NCBI GenBank assembly: GCA_035048495.1
Contig: CM068547.1
Location: forward strand, 28,341,913-28,405,912
Length of the DNA stretch: 64,000 nt
Reading direction: 5' to 3'
DNA from: Euptelea pleiosperma
Taxonomy: Eukaryota; Streptophyta; Magnoliopsida; Ranunculales; Eupteleaceae
The translations under genes were made by a program, and so were the position numbers. Of the stretch, positions 43,568 through 53,904 are shown in pieces (within the stretch, counting starts at the first letter, position 1; each line of letters opens with the position of its first letter). The notes under the pieces were generated by a model. That model was not told the DNA's origin. It made no database searches and saw only the letters and a list, made by a program, of their open reading frames with translations.

Positions 43568-45439
43568 AGATATTCGCTCAAAAGTGCTTATTTTAAGCCA
43601 CTATCCTTTTTGCGGTATCACATTCTCCTACTTAAAAGTTCTCTTTTCGTTGACTTTTCAATGTAAGAGTTTCTTCCATTGCGTAGAACACATTCTTTAG
43701 ACGAAAATCGACTATACGCATGAATTAAACACATTTCGGGAAGTCAAGATGTAAAGCCATTTTGATTAAGTCTCATTAAGTGTTTTTTCTATCGCAGAGA
43801 CACCAATCAGACGATTTTGATGGAATGCGCGCGGGCCCACAACTGACTGCTAGAGTCTAGCACCAAAGCTCAAGAGCCAACAGGCTAGGGATAAGAAGAT
43901 ACATGCCAAATGCTGGGAGAGCCAGAGAGTGGAAAAAGTCTGAGAGAAGATCAAGAGAAAATGAGAGCCAAACGCCCCGAGAAGAGACTAAGAAGATTAA
44001 AGCTTAATCAACTAACACAAGACAAATGTTTGCTTAGTTGGAAAAGCTTGTAGAAGACCAAGTCAAAGACCAAAGTTCAAGACCCTCTACTTGCATTTTT
44101 CTCCTAATTATCTTATTTTCTCTCTCCTCTCACCATCATTCTATCATACGGCCAATATTATCCTATACTTTGGCCAATCATCACTCTCTATTCCCTCAAT
44201 TTAGAATCATTGGTCAATCATCACCACCCATCGCTCACCAACATCTTCACCATCCAATCATCCACTTGCTCATCCATCCGATCAACTACTAAATTTCCAT
44301 CATCACACCCATGCACCATGTGATCGCCACACAATCTACAAGATAAGCGGTTGTCCGAGAGAATATGATTTTAGCATGCAAGGATGGTGTATCTATCAAG
44401 GGTCCACCAAAATGGATGGTCTAGATCACAAATACATTAGAAATGTTGATTTTTCAAAACATAAAGATTTTCTTTTAGATTTAAAAAGATTTTGGAAAGA
44501 TATAATTGGTTTTGATTTTTAAAAGAAATTTTTTTCTATAAAAAGAATGTTTACTTTTACATAAAAGAGTTGATATGTGGTTTTTAAAACTCACAAGCTT
44601 GAAACATATTAAAAATATATCATTTATAAGAAAAGTCCAAAACTTTAAAGAAATAGGATATTTCTTACAAAAAAAATATTTTGTTTCTAAAGAAACTTTT
44701 CAAAAAGTAATAAAATGTGATCTTAAAATTATAAAGATAGTTTTTGGAATAAAAACATTTCTAAAAAAAGATGGATGGGCATTAACCGACAAATTGCACA
44801 CTCTCCCTATAAAATACCACTCATAGCTCATTCTCCTTAGGTTTTCCCCCTCTAATTTTCATCTCTTTCTTACTTTCTCCCCTAACACAAAAGAAAAAAA
44901 AAGGTAAAATAAAAATAAAAATAAAAAAATTGACGTCTCTGCCTTCCCTTCTTCATCGAACGACTCCATCATCTTTTTCTCAATATAGGTCAAAAAATAA
45001 TGGTTTGCTCTCTTCTTCTCCTTCTCTATCTCTTTCTCTCTCTAATCTCTTCTTTTATTGCTTTTCTAGTTAAGTTTTTATTTGCTTTATTTATTTAAGC
45101 ATTTTTAATTCAAACATTGTAAGTTAAAGTTTTTTTTAATAAATGAAATTTACTTTGTCATTTTATTTTCTATTATTACATATTTATTTTCTTTTATTAA
45201 TGTTGTAGGTAATTCCCCTCCTATAAAAAAATGTTTTAAAAATTATTTTTCACCATTCTCATCTCTCCACAATTTTCTTGCTTGTTTTCTTTAATGCTAC
45301 TTCTCTAACCCAAGTGCTAATTCGACATCCGACATGCCACTGTATAAGTTTGTATTTTTGCAGATTTTTAAGTGAACCGGATCATTAAAAATGTGTTGAG
45401 TCAATGTTTTTCGTTCAACAACGGAAAAACCTTGTTTCA
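43568..45439 (+). mobile_element. Solo-LTR-like insertion in the gypsy element
   Basis: About 1.87 kb, homologous in reverse orientation to the ends of 56205-61863. It starts (a/t)GATATTCGCTCAAAAGTG and ends CCTTGTTTCA; TG..CA is expected at LTR ends, and the first T has mutated to A. The 5-bp TSD is tatgc (43563-43567) against catgc (45440-45444). It splits the gypsy pol exactly between YAD and the next conserved block. No gag-pol lies inside, so a solo LTR or an LTR-like non-autonomous element fits best. Confidence 0.78.
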
Positions 45440-46521
45440 CATGCTAAGGTGGACTGTTTGGGAAGTCTGTTAGTTTTTGTATTCTGTGGAATAACCTCAG
45501 TTCCAATTTTATAGCACTTAGAGTTATGTTTCGATTGATGAGCTCCTTTCTCTTGTATAGGTAGGAAAGCAGATTGTTGAAGTTGAAAAGATATCGATTT
45601 TTTTAAAATTTTGGAGAGGTATTTTGAAAGATACATGGGTTGCCTCCGAAGAGATAAGTGAATTACTACATAGATCTTATGTTAGGTACAACTCTCATTT
45701 CGAAGGCACCATATAGGATGGCACCAACTGAGTTGAGGAAATTGAAGGACTAGATCTAGGAGCTTTAGGATCAATGTTTTATTATGCCAAGTAATTCATT
45801 CTGGGGTGTGCCTGTGTTGTTCGTAAAGAAGGATGTATCTTTACAGTTATGTATCGACTACCGTCAATTGAATAAGCTCACTGCCAAAAATAAGTATCCA
45901 TTGCCTAGGATGTATGACTTGTTTGATTAGTTGCAGGGAGGTCAGGTATTTTTGAAGATAGATTTGAGGTCCGATTATCACCAAATACAAATGAAGGAGG
46001 AAGATGTGTCGAAGACTAATTTTTAAACTCGGTATGGACATTATGAGTTTCTAGTTATGCCTTTTGGGTTGACCAATGCATCGAACACTTTTATGGACCC
46101 GATGAATATGGTATTAAGGTCATACCTAGATCAGTTTGTTATGGTGTTTGTGGATGACATCTTGATTTATTCAAAGTCCAAGTGAGAGCATGAGAAACAT
46201 CTTCGGATTATGCTCCAAACATTGAGAGAATACTAGTTGTTTGTCAAGCTAGAGAAGTGCAAATTCTAGTAAGAGGAAGTGAAGTTTCTCAATCATGTCG
46301 TCTTGAAGGATAGGGTTTCGATGGATTCGTCGAAGGTTAAAGCTATACTAAATTGGTGAAATCCTACCTCAATTACCGAAGTGAGCAACGTTTTTGGTTT
46401 AGCTTGGTACTATAGAAGATTTATTGACTGGTTTTCTCTGATTGCAATGTCTATAACTCGATTGACCAAGAACGATGTCAAGTTTATTTGAGATATTACT
46501 TATGGATAGGGTTCTAGGGAG

Positions 46522-46941
46522 TTGAAGGGTAAGTTAACGTCGGCACTAGTTCTCACTATTTCGATCTATGGTGGAGGACTTGTTATTTATGGTGATGCTT
46601 CTCATCAAGGATTGGGTTGTGTGCTGATGCAGTGTAGGAATGTGGTTGCGTATGCTTCACGACGGCTTAAGGTTCATGAACAACATTACCTAACGCATGA
46701 CATTGAGTTGGCTGTAGTAGTGTTTGCATTGAAGGTGTGGCAACACTACTTGTATGATGAGAAGTTTGAGTTCTTTTTCGATCAGAAGTGTTTAAAGTAT
46801 TTATTCTATCAAAAGGAATTGAACATGAGGCTGCGTAGATGGATGGAGTTTTTGAAAGACTATAATTCCACATTTGAGTACTTACGAGGAAAGCGAATGT
46901 TGTGGCAAATGCCTTTGGTAGGAAGTCAAGACGATTGGTAG
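46522..46941 (+). CDS. Gypsy RNase H domain fragment (longest open part of pol)
   Basis: 139-codon open frame matching the RNase H domain of Ty3/gypsy pol. It has VIYGDASHQGLGCVLMQ (catalytic Asp), VAYASRRLKVHEQHYLTHDI, ELAVVVFALKVWQHYLYDEK and RRWMEFLKDYN. The loss of the usual ADALSR ending through a frameshift near 46905 and the in-frame stops on both sides show it is only a surviving stretch of the decayed polyprotein, not a separate gene. Confidence 0.85.
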   Translation: MKGKLTSALVLTISIYGGGLVIYGDASHQGLGCVLMQCRNVVAYASRRLKVHEQHYLTHDIELAVVVFALKVWQHYLYDEKFEFFFDQKCLKYLFYQKELNMRLRRWMEFLKDYNSTFEYLRGKRMLWQMPLVGSQDDW

Positions 46942-47359
46942 ATCGTTTGATGGTTCGAGAGTAGTAAATATTAGAGTCGATAGCAGACTTTAATGTCTAT
47001 CTAATATAGTAGAGTTCAAAGTCATTTCTCTTTTGTTTGATGATTTAGCTGACCTTGTTCAATCGGATTGTTCTTGCGCAGACTCAGGATCAATGGTTAT
47101 AGGCTAGAGTTGTAGAATTAATAGATGGTAGTAAACCAAATTAGACAATTGTGATAGATGACAGGTTGAGGTTTCACAATCGACTATTTGTCTTGGATTT
47201 GACAGACTTGAAGAATGAGATTTTAGATGTAGGGCATCATAAAAGATATGATTCATCTTGGTGGTACCAAGATATACTAGGATTTGTGACCATAGTTTTG
47301 GTGGGACAACATGAAGTGTGAGGTCACTGAGCATGTTTCTACGTGCCTTACTTGTAAAT

Positions 47360-47945
47360 ACTTTTCAATTAAAACTATCTTCTTATTAGTCTATCAAACA
47401 AAGTTGGTTTAAGCAAGTTACTATTTCCAACCTCTGCCTAACAAATCGACGATCAACAAGACCTATCATAAAGAACCTCATACGATGCCATCTCAATGCT
47501 AACATGATAGTTATTGTTATAAGCAAACTCAATTAGTGGTAAATGATCATTCTACACGTTAACAGCCTTTCATCACCTAGTGACACACTCGATTTACGTA
47601 CTCATCGACCTGGGGATGAAGTGTTTGTATTGAAATCCAATGATATCCCAAAGGCTTTTTGAAAATTTTGCCAAAATTCTAACATAAATCAAGAGTTCCG
47701 ATCAGACACGATGGCGACACAGGAATTCCAATGAGTTTAACCATATTCTTGATATAGAATCTACTCAACTTATCCATAGAGTAGGTAATACAGACTTAAA
47801 AATGAGCTAACTTGATCAGTCGATAAACTACTATCCAAACGACATTATGACCATGCCTCGACCTTGGTAAACCCACAATAATATCTATCATCATGTGCTT
47901 CTATTTCTACTCCATATGGACAACAGCTGCATTTCCCCCTTTAAA
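47360..47945 (-). mobile_element. Inverted integrase core of the gypsy element
   Basis: Translated on the minus strand it gives, with stops: EWK.KHMMIDIIVGLPRSRH, HNVVWIVVYRLIKLAHF, YSMDKLSRFYI, GIPVS, FGKIFKKPLG, and the AYNNSYH-equivalent region. That is the DDE core of a Ty3/gypsy integrase. The plus strand ends its zinc-binding domain (CLTCKY) at 47358, immediately beside the C-terminal end of this inverted segment. The core has therefore been flipped in place; a second, oppositely oriented gypsy fragment abutting by chance is possible but less economical. Confidence 0.82.
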
Positions 47946-47949
47946 TTCA

Positions 47950-48380
47950 CTCTCTAATTTTTAAAAGACCGGATCATCCAAAATTACACCCTTGAGTTGC
48001 CAAATCTTAAAAGTGCCCTTGAGTTGAAACTTTCTTATTTTGCAACTCTTTTTCCAAAACACTCTTGTACTATTTAATACATGTAGATTAAATTCAGTTG
48101 CATTTTGGTCATTGACAACTCTTTAACTATTAAATGTTTTTCTTATTTTTCATTTTAGTTACACATTCGCCCTTGCCTGTCTACTAGTAACAATAAACGG
48201 TTCTAACTGTTATTTATTGTTTACTGGAAAAAGATATTCAAAAAAATAAAAATGAATATATAACTACTATTTGACCTACTATAACCGTTATGCCATTATC
48301 TTAGTCCGTTTTAAACAAAAACCAGCCTACCTAGATGTTCTAGTCCCCTTGTTCGTACAACGAGTATACAAAATTGGACA
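47950..48380. other. Intergenic; contains the empty-site paralog
   Basis: 48205-48330 matches 26310-26377 joined to 26802-26870 and lacks the hAT element found there. Nothing coding. Confidence 0.7.
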
Positions 48381-48529
48381 AAAAAGAATAAGTGCTATCC
48401 AGCCAAAAACATAGGGCCGGGATATTGGCACCCGCATTTTCGCTCAGTAAATCCATTTGTTGAGAAAACCCAACTAAAATCCATCCCTCCCCCATCCCCC
48501 ACCCCCCGGAAAAAAAAAATCAGAGAAGA

Positions 48530-49385
48530 AGAAGGTACATCTCTCTCTCTCTCTCTCTCTTTCTCCCTCTCCTTAACCCTCACTCGGCAACCCAATACCG
48601 AGTGAGGGAGAGGGAGAGAGAGGAGTGTACCTGCGGTGGTGATGGCCTCCTCTTCCTTTTTGTTTTTCTATTTTTGTAGGGTATTTATTTTTTGGAGAAA
48701 GAGAGAGACAGAGAGAGGTATACTTGCGGTGGCGACTGCAGGGCCTCCTCCTCCTTTTTCTATTTTTTTTGGGTTTTATTTTGGGTGGCGTTATTTGCAC
48801 ACACCTTTTTCGAGTTACACCCATCCCTTGGTGTGTGCAAATAAGTTACAAAAAATAAAAAATAAAAAATAAAAAATAAAAAAATTCCACCACCGATAGA
48901 GAAGAAGAGGAGGAGGAGGCGGAGCGGACCAACTCCTCCTCTTCTCCCAGCGGCCTCCCCTTCCTCCTCTTCTTCTTTTACTCCGAGCGGCTTCTTCTTC
49001 TTCTTCCTCCTCCTCTTCTTCTTCTTATTTTCCAAGCGGCCTCCTCTTCTTCTCTAAGAGGGAGGGAGGGAGAGAGAGAGAGAGAGATCTCTTTCTCCCC
49101 ATCTCCGTAAAAAAAAAAAAAAAATTCACTCCGTAATGGTAACACAGGTAGACATAGCTTTGGCCATATCAGTAGTAGGCTACCGATATGATCAAAGCCA
49201 TGTACACCCCACATTACCGATACGGAGCGAATTTTTTTTTTTACTGAGAGAGATATAGGGAGAGGGAGATGGAGGGAGGAAGGAAGGGAGAGAGAGAGAG
49301 ACACACACACACAGAACAGGAGGAGGAAGAGGAAGCCGCCCGGAGAAGAAGAAGAAGAGGAGGCTGCCGGAAAATCATGACAAGT
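48530..49385. repeat. Large CT/AG foldback region
   Basis: 48880-49110 is CT-rich (with CTTCTT and GCGGCC motifs) and 49215-49380 is the AG-rich counterpart in inverted order, around a central hairpin at 49130-49235. Simple-sequence runs such as (TC)n at 48540 and (GA)n at 49070 and 49290 lie inside. Open frames here (such as the 183-codon one on the minus strand) are low-complexity artefacts. Confidence 0.65.
49134..49218. other. Long near-perfect hairpin
   Basis: Stem arms ACATAGCTTTGGCCATATCA (49154-49173) and TGATCAAAGCCATGT (49189-49203) pair over about 24 positions with few mismatches, and the pairing extends outward through 'cactccgtaatggta' and 'attaccgatacggag'. The geometry is like a young miRNA or siRNA-producing inverted repeat, but nothing shows it is transcribed. 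Confidence 0.5.
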
Positions 49386-49404
49386 GTACTTAAGGATACC
49401 GGTT

Positions 49405-49615
49405 TCCCCTTTCTTTTGGTTCAAAAGAGTAAAACTTCTCTCGGGATTGCAAATCACACAAAACACAGCCAATGAGTTCCGGCACGTACAATTAAAAAGC
49501 AGAAGCACATGGGTACGTTGCAAAAGCACATGGGTACGTGCTGAGAACTCATTGGCTGTGTTTTGTGTGATTTACAATTTCGTGTGATGGAAGTTTTACT
49601 CGGTTCAAAAGGGTG
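49405..49615. mobile_element. Foldback MITE-like element
   Basis: Arms 'ttcaaaagagtaaaacttc' and 'gaagttttactcggttcaaa', with 'cacaaaacacagccaatgag' mirrored by 'ctcattggctgtgttttgtg' inside. The centre has a direct repeat 'agcacatgggtacgt'. TSD not resolved. Confidence 0.65.
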
Positions 49616-49914
49616 ACATTAGGTCTTGGAACTGTCGATTACGGTTGCACACTTTAAGGGTCCAACGACAGGTGACACTATAACAACCCTTTTCCCAAAA
49701 ACGAGACACGTTGTCATTTCTCGAAAAGAAAATTTCTGGTCATTTGCTTCTTAACACGCGGTTCTCTGCAACGCGGTGTAGCTTCTTAAGACGTTTAGTT
49801 GTTATCTTATCTTATATAGTCATTTTAATCGTACGGCACAAAACGCGACCTCACCATTATCTTCACGCAGTCGAGCCTTTTGGATCATTTCCTTTGAGTC
49901 AATTCTACAAAAAA

Positions 49915-50235
49915 AGGACACAATATGAGCCACGTGGCGTACTTTTAGAGGACTCTGACTGTATGGATGTTTGGCCAGTCCTTCGGTGGACCTACAAACC
50001 AAAAATCATAATGATTAGTGATTTCTAGGCGTTGGATCTCTGTACCTCAAATACTGCTAAAATTCACACAGTTGAGATTAACCCATGAAAATAAGTCCAA
50101 TCCAACGCCTATAAATCACTAATCTAGCTGATTTTTGGTTTGTGGGTCCGCTTAGGGATTGGCCAAACATTCATACGGACACGGACAGAGTCCTCTAAGA
50201 GTATGCCACATGGCTCATATTGTTTCTTGTAACTG
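49915..50235. mobile_element. Type-2 MULE-like MITE with G-box ends
   Basis: From 'cacaatatgagccacgtggc' to 'agtatgccacatggctcata'. Central mirrored segments are complete. It was already present in the ancestor of duplication 2, because copy A has it at 27720-27965. Confidence 0.75.
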
Positions 50236-50279
50236 GAGCCTGTCATTTTCGGGCGGTAACTGGAGCCTGAGCCTTCTAC

Positions 50280-50960
50280 AAAACCCTGTCTTTTACTCTA
50301 AAGTCCAGATGCCAAAGTTCATTTTCTTTACTCTTTCGGTTTGTTGGAACGGAACCTCCAAAAACTCACTCTCCATTTGATTCAGACACAGAGAGTTTCT
50401 TTTTCTTCTACTGCAGTGGTTAATAATCTTGTCTATTTAGATCTTTTATGTATATTTCCTTGATTTCATGAAATTAATGCTCTGTTCTTCAATTTTGATC
50501 CTTTTCTTTTCTTTTCTTTCTTCTTCTTTTCGAAATTTCAGTTTTTTCCTGAAGATGACTTGTTTTTTTTTTTGTAAGTTTTATCTGAAGTTCATAAAAC
50601 TCTAATAAATTTCGAATTTTCGTAGAGAATTTAGTTAGTTTTCCATCAATCCTGAGGCTTCTTGGTTTGAGTTTTGAACTAAAACCGTGGTAGACCCAGA
50701 AAAGCTTACATTTTTGTTTTAGTTGGATGGGTTTCCTTCGACGCATAGTCTAATTGTTCTGTTTTATTGAAGGGAAACCCATGTAAAAAAACCCAAAGGT
50801 TCTCTTATTTTCTGGATTAATTTTGTTGGGTTTGGTTTTTCGTTTGAAAATTTCTTCTGGAAATTGCAGGGGCTCGAACCGCAATTTGTTGGGGGTGGAA
50901 ATTTCTTCTGTCACAACTGTGGCTTTCAGGTAATCTTTTGAACTCTTGGAAATGGTTAAG
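50280..50960 (+). other. Orphan spliced leader region, copy B
   Basis: Acceptor 'ggaaattgcag' at 50860-50870 and donor 'tttcag|gtaatctttt' at about 50929 are identical to copy A, while the exon between them (50871-50929) has diverged and is shorter. No coding exon follows. Confidence 0.48.
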
Positions 50961-51261
50961 TTTTGTTCTGTTTCTTGTGAAATGATTTCTTCACCGGAAG
51001 ACCAAACGCCATGGTCACCTAGAAACGGCGGCGCCTCCGTTGACTTCTGTCAACGTTGAGAAAAGTCAAGTTAACTTATAGACGGAAAATCTACCTGATT
51101 GGTGATATCTAGCCGTTGGATTTGAGTCTTTTTAATGGATTGATTTTAGCTCTAACATTCCAACATTATTTGGATACTCAAATCAAAGGGTTAGAAATCG
51201 CCAATCGGGCTGATTTTTGGTCGATAGGTTCAGCAAAGAGTGGATCAAACTTCCATATGAT

Positions 51262-51609
51262 GGAAAAATTTAGATGTAGTTGATGCAGAGGGCTGTTGTG
51301 GCCCCACATAGCTCATTTTTTGGGCCCACTAACAGCATGGATGTTCTGCCCATTCCTTGGTGGATATACATTCCAAAAAAATCAGTATGACTCGTTTTCT
51401 CTAGCCATAGATTTTAGCACTTATGTAGGATTGATTTTAGCCGTTGGATTCAAGCATTTTTTTTTTTGTATATTCTTGTGTATCCACCAAGGGATGGGCA
51501 AAACATCCATGCAGTTAGTACTTAGTAGGCCCAAAAATGAGCCATGTAGGGCCACGAGAGCCCTCTGCATCGAATGCATCCAAAGTCCTCGGCATCTAAA
51601 ATTTTTTCC
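51262..51609. mobile_element. Type-3b MULE-like MITE, complete
   Basis: 348 bp, ends GGAAAAATTTAGATG and CATCTAAAATTTTTTCC. Perfect 9-bp TSD ccatatgat (51253-51261, 51610-51618). Host sequence resumes on the right exactly as in the sister copy near 29680. Confidence 0.92.
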
Positions 51610-51724
51610 CCATATGATCAGTGGTCTGGAAGAGTACCACGTGGCACATACAGCAGCTGTTGAGAGGACGGCTTCTCAACAGCGCTGTTGATAAAAGTCG
51701 AACTTTATTCAAGAAAGCAGCTTT

Positions 51725-52345
51725 TTTTTTTAGGGTCGTGATGTAATAAGGTATACCTGAGATCTTTTCATCTGCGGAAGCGGTATTTTTGGTAGTCACC
51801 GCTGCCATCGGGTCAGTCTAGTATGCAACAATTTTGCATACTTAAAAGTATGTAAACATTGTATCCATCATTGAATGCTCATTGAAAAACGTGTTTTTAA
51901 TTTATAAAATATATTTTTTTGAAAATATTGAAATAACACATTTTTCAAGGAACATCCAACCGTACTGACAATGTTTGCATACTTTTAAGTATGCAAATGG
52001 TTGCATACTAAATTTGTCCGCTGCCATCTGGGCCCACTTACCACATGGATGTTTAGCCCACACCTTAGTAGGCATTCACACCAAAAATCAGCTTGTTTGA
52101 TGATTTTAGCCGTTGGTTTTAGTACTAAAACAAATGGTTGCATTCAACGGCTATAGAAACGCCTTAAAAAGTACTAAAAAGTGTTAAAATCTAATGGTTA
52201 TAGATTACCAATCAGGGTGATTTTTAGTGTGTACATCCACCAGGGATGGGATAAACATCCATGCGGTCAGTGGGCCCAGATGACAGCTGTAAGTAACAAA
52301 AATTGTGCTTCCGCATTTCAAACAGTTTCAGGCATGCCTTGTTAC
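51725..52345. mobile_element. Type-3 MULE-like MITE, host of a smaller MITE
   Basis: Arms run from 'gtgatgtaataaggtatacc' to 'ggcatgccttgttacatc', with 'cttaccacatggatgtttag' mirrored by 'aacatccatgcggtcagtgg'. It contains 51810-52019. Confidence 0.78.
51810..52019. mobile_element. 210-bp MULE-like MITE, complete
   Basis: Arms AGTATGCAACAATTTTGCAT and its mirror near 51987-52010, each also holding a TACTTAAAAGTA palindrome. Perfect 9-bp TSD gctgccatc (51801-51809, 52020-52028). Confidence 0.9.
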
Positions 52346-52616
52346 ATCTTTTTCCTTTTTTTTATTTATTAAAAATGAGCGTAGAATGTAGAATCGCAGA
52401 CGTAGAAGACTAGAAAAGCCCGCTTGACCTTGGTGTGGTCTCTTCCAATCGTTTGGGCTCTAAATAACGAAGTGGAGCGGGTCATTGCTGAGACCCGACC
52501 CGATATGTATTTACCAGGTTTGGCCATGGGATTAATGCCCATTTACAATATGGATCGCATATGTGACAAGTTCAGCAGATCTAGGTCAGGTACATGCCCA
52601 ATTCACCCCACTTAAC

Positions 52617-52800
52617 CATGGTTTAAAAAACGGCCGTTATAACGGATTCGGATCTCCCCCGTTACGTTATGAGCCATTAAAATGCTTTAAAAATAACGAC
52701 TGTTATTTTTGTTACACCACCATTATTTCTGGAAACTTCTGTGAAAAATTGAAAATTTGAATTTCAGCGCCATTTTTTCCGTTATTTTTCATTATATTAT
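52617..52800. mobile_element. CAAGGTTTAAA-type hAT MITE, right-truncated
   Basis: Starts CATGGTTTAAAAAACGGCCG and runs into T-rich DNA near 52800 without a recognisable right end. Confidence 0.6.
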
Positions 52801-53155
52801 TTTTTTTCAAAATAACCATAATTTATAGATTTTTTTTTTTTTTCGTTTCATATATTTCTTTCCTTATTTTTATATACAAAAAACTTCTTATTTAAATATA
52901 ACTAAAATATTATATTATAATACATGCATATGAATGTGTCTACAAATCGAACTTCTTAAAAGTGCCAAATCAGATGGTAGAGCCAGGATTTGGTTCAAGG
53001 GTGGGCAAGGCGGCAAGTCAAACGACAATGTCAGTAACTACTAGTGATATCTCTAATTCACCGAATTATCCCTACATAGAAATAGGGCATTTCCGTTATT
53101 TTGATCATAAAGTCCATCAACTTTTTAAATTATTTTTCACTGTTAGGAGTAACTC
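52801..53155. other. Intergenic, no gene recognised
   Basis: AT-rich, no element end or domain visible. Confidence 0.4.
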
Positions 53156-53169
53156 TTTGATGATGGACG

Positions 53170-53360
53170 GACCACAGTATGAGCCATGTGACACACTCTT
53201 AGAGTCCAGTAACAGTATGGATGTTTGACCCATCCCTAGGTGGACCTACAGACCAAAACTTAGCCTCAATATTGATTTTAACCATTGGGTTGGAGTCTTT
53301 TTCATAGGTTTATTTTTAATTGTGGGGTCGAGCATTATTTGGGATTTATTTCAGTGTTGG
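53170..53360. mobile_element. Type-2 MULE-like MITE, left arm
   Basis: 'cacagtatgagccatgtgac' to 'gggatttatttcag'. The partner arm at 31110-31205 is shorter. The right arm is missing in both. Confidence 0.6.
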
Positions 53361-53904
53361 AGAGCCCATTTTTTCTTCTAAGTAGTGTATGTAAAAAATA
53401 ATTCCAACGATCACATCAATTAGTTCTTTTGGATGGTCGATGAAAGCAGAAACAACCTATGATGGTCCACATGGTTATACTACTCATCAATGCCTCTACT
53501 CTTGACACATACAACTTGCCAATTCTTTTTGGAGTTCATTTTTCATCACTATCGCCAGTGGCCAAAATTGGCGACCAGTGCTTCTCCACTCCATAAGTAA
53601 CCCTAACAATGTTAGTCAATCGACAATCACGGTCCGTTACAAAGTTGGAGCCTGCTTTTGAAGTCCTCCCAAAATGCCATGTGAGCTACTCTTTAGGACC
53701 CCATAACCTTATGGATGTTTAACCCACCTATTGATCGGCCGTGGATCCCGAGAATCAAACGGTGGGTTTGCTTTTGCAAAAGTGAATGCCACCTCAGCAC
53801 TATTAACCATCGTTGGAGTCTCGGGATCCATGGCCAACAACAAATCGTGAACTTGTTGGTTCACTTTTGTTGGTCCCCTTATCCCGACCCTTAAAGATTA
53901 CTTC

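Larger units (their letters stand above)
42190..47950 (+). mobile_element. Ty3/gypsy retrotransposon, decayed and rearranged
   Basis: Gag capsid-like text (MEVDHWMMDIKKIFEVMECE, about 42449-42510; EFIELVQG and TYAEVI further on) leads to a zinc knuckle CFNCHE..YLAKDCPKP (about 43116) whose His is now Tyr. A protease remnant follows (VLFDLGSTCLFISSTF; the DSG/DTG triad is DLG), then LSTDLVVLEMRELNIILGID. After the insertion at 43568-45439 come RT ([70 protein letters not shown]), RNase H (46555-46930) and the integrase zinc-binding region to CLTCKY (47358). Many stops look like C-to-T or G-to-A changes. No LTRs were identified. Confidence 0.9.

Noticed and set aside
42190..47950. Endogenous plant pararetrovirus
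   Set aside because: Domain order (gag, zinc knuckle, protease, RT, RNase H, integrase) and the integrase itself fit Ty3/gypsy; there is no movement-protein-like text.
48978..49529. 183-codon minus-strand open frame
   Set aside because: Made of translated CT/AG simple repeats within a foldback.
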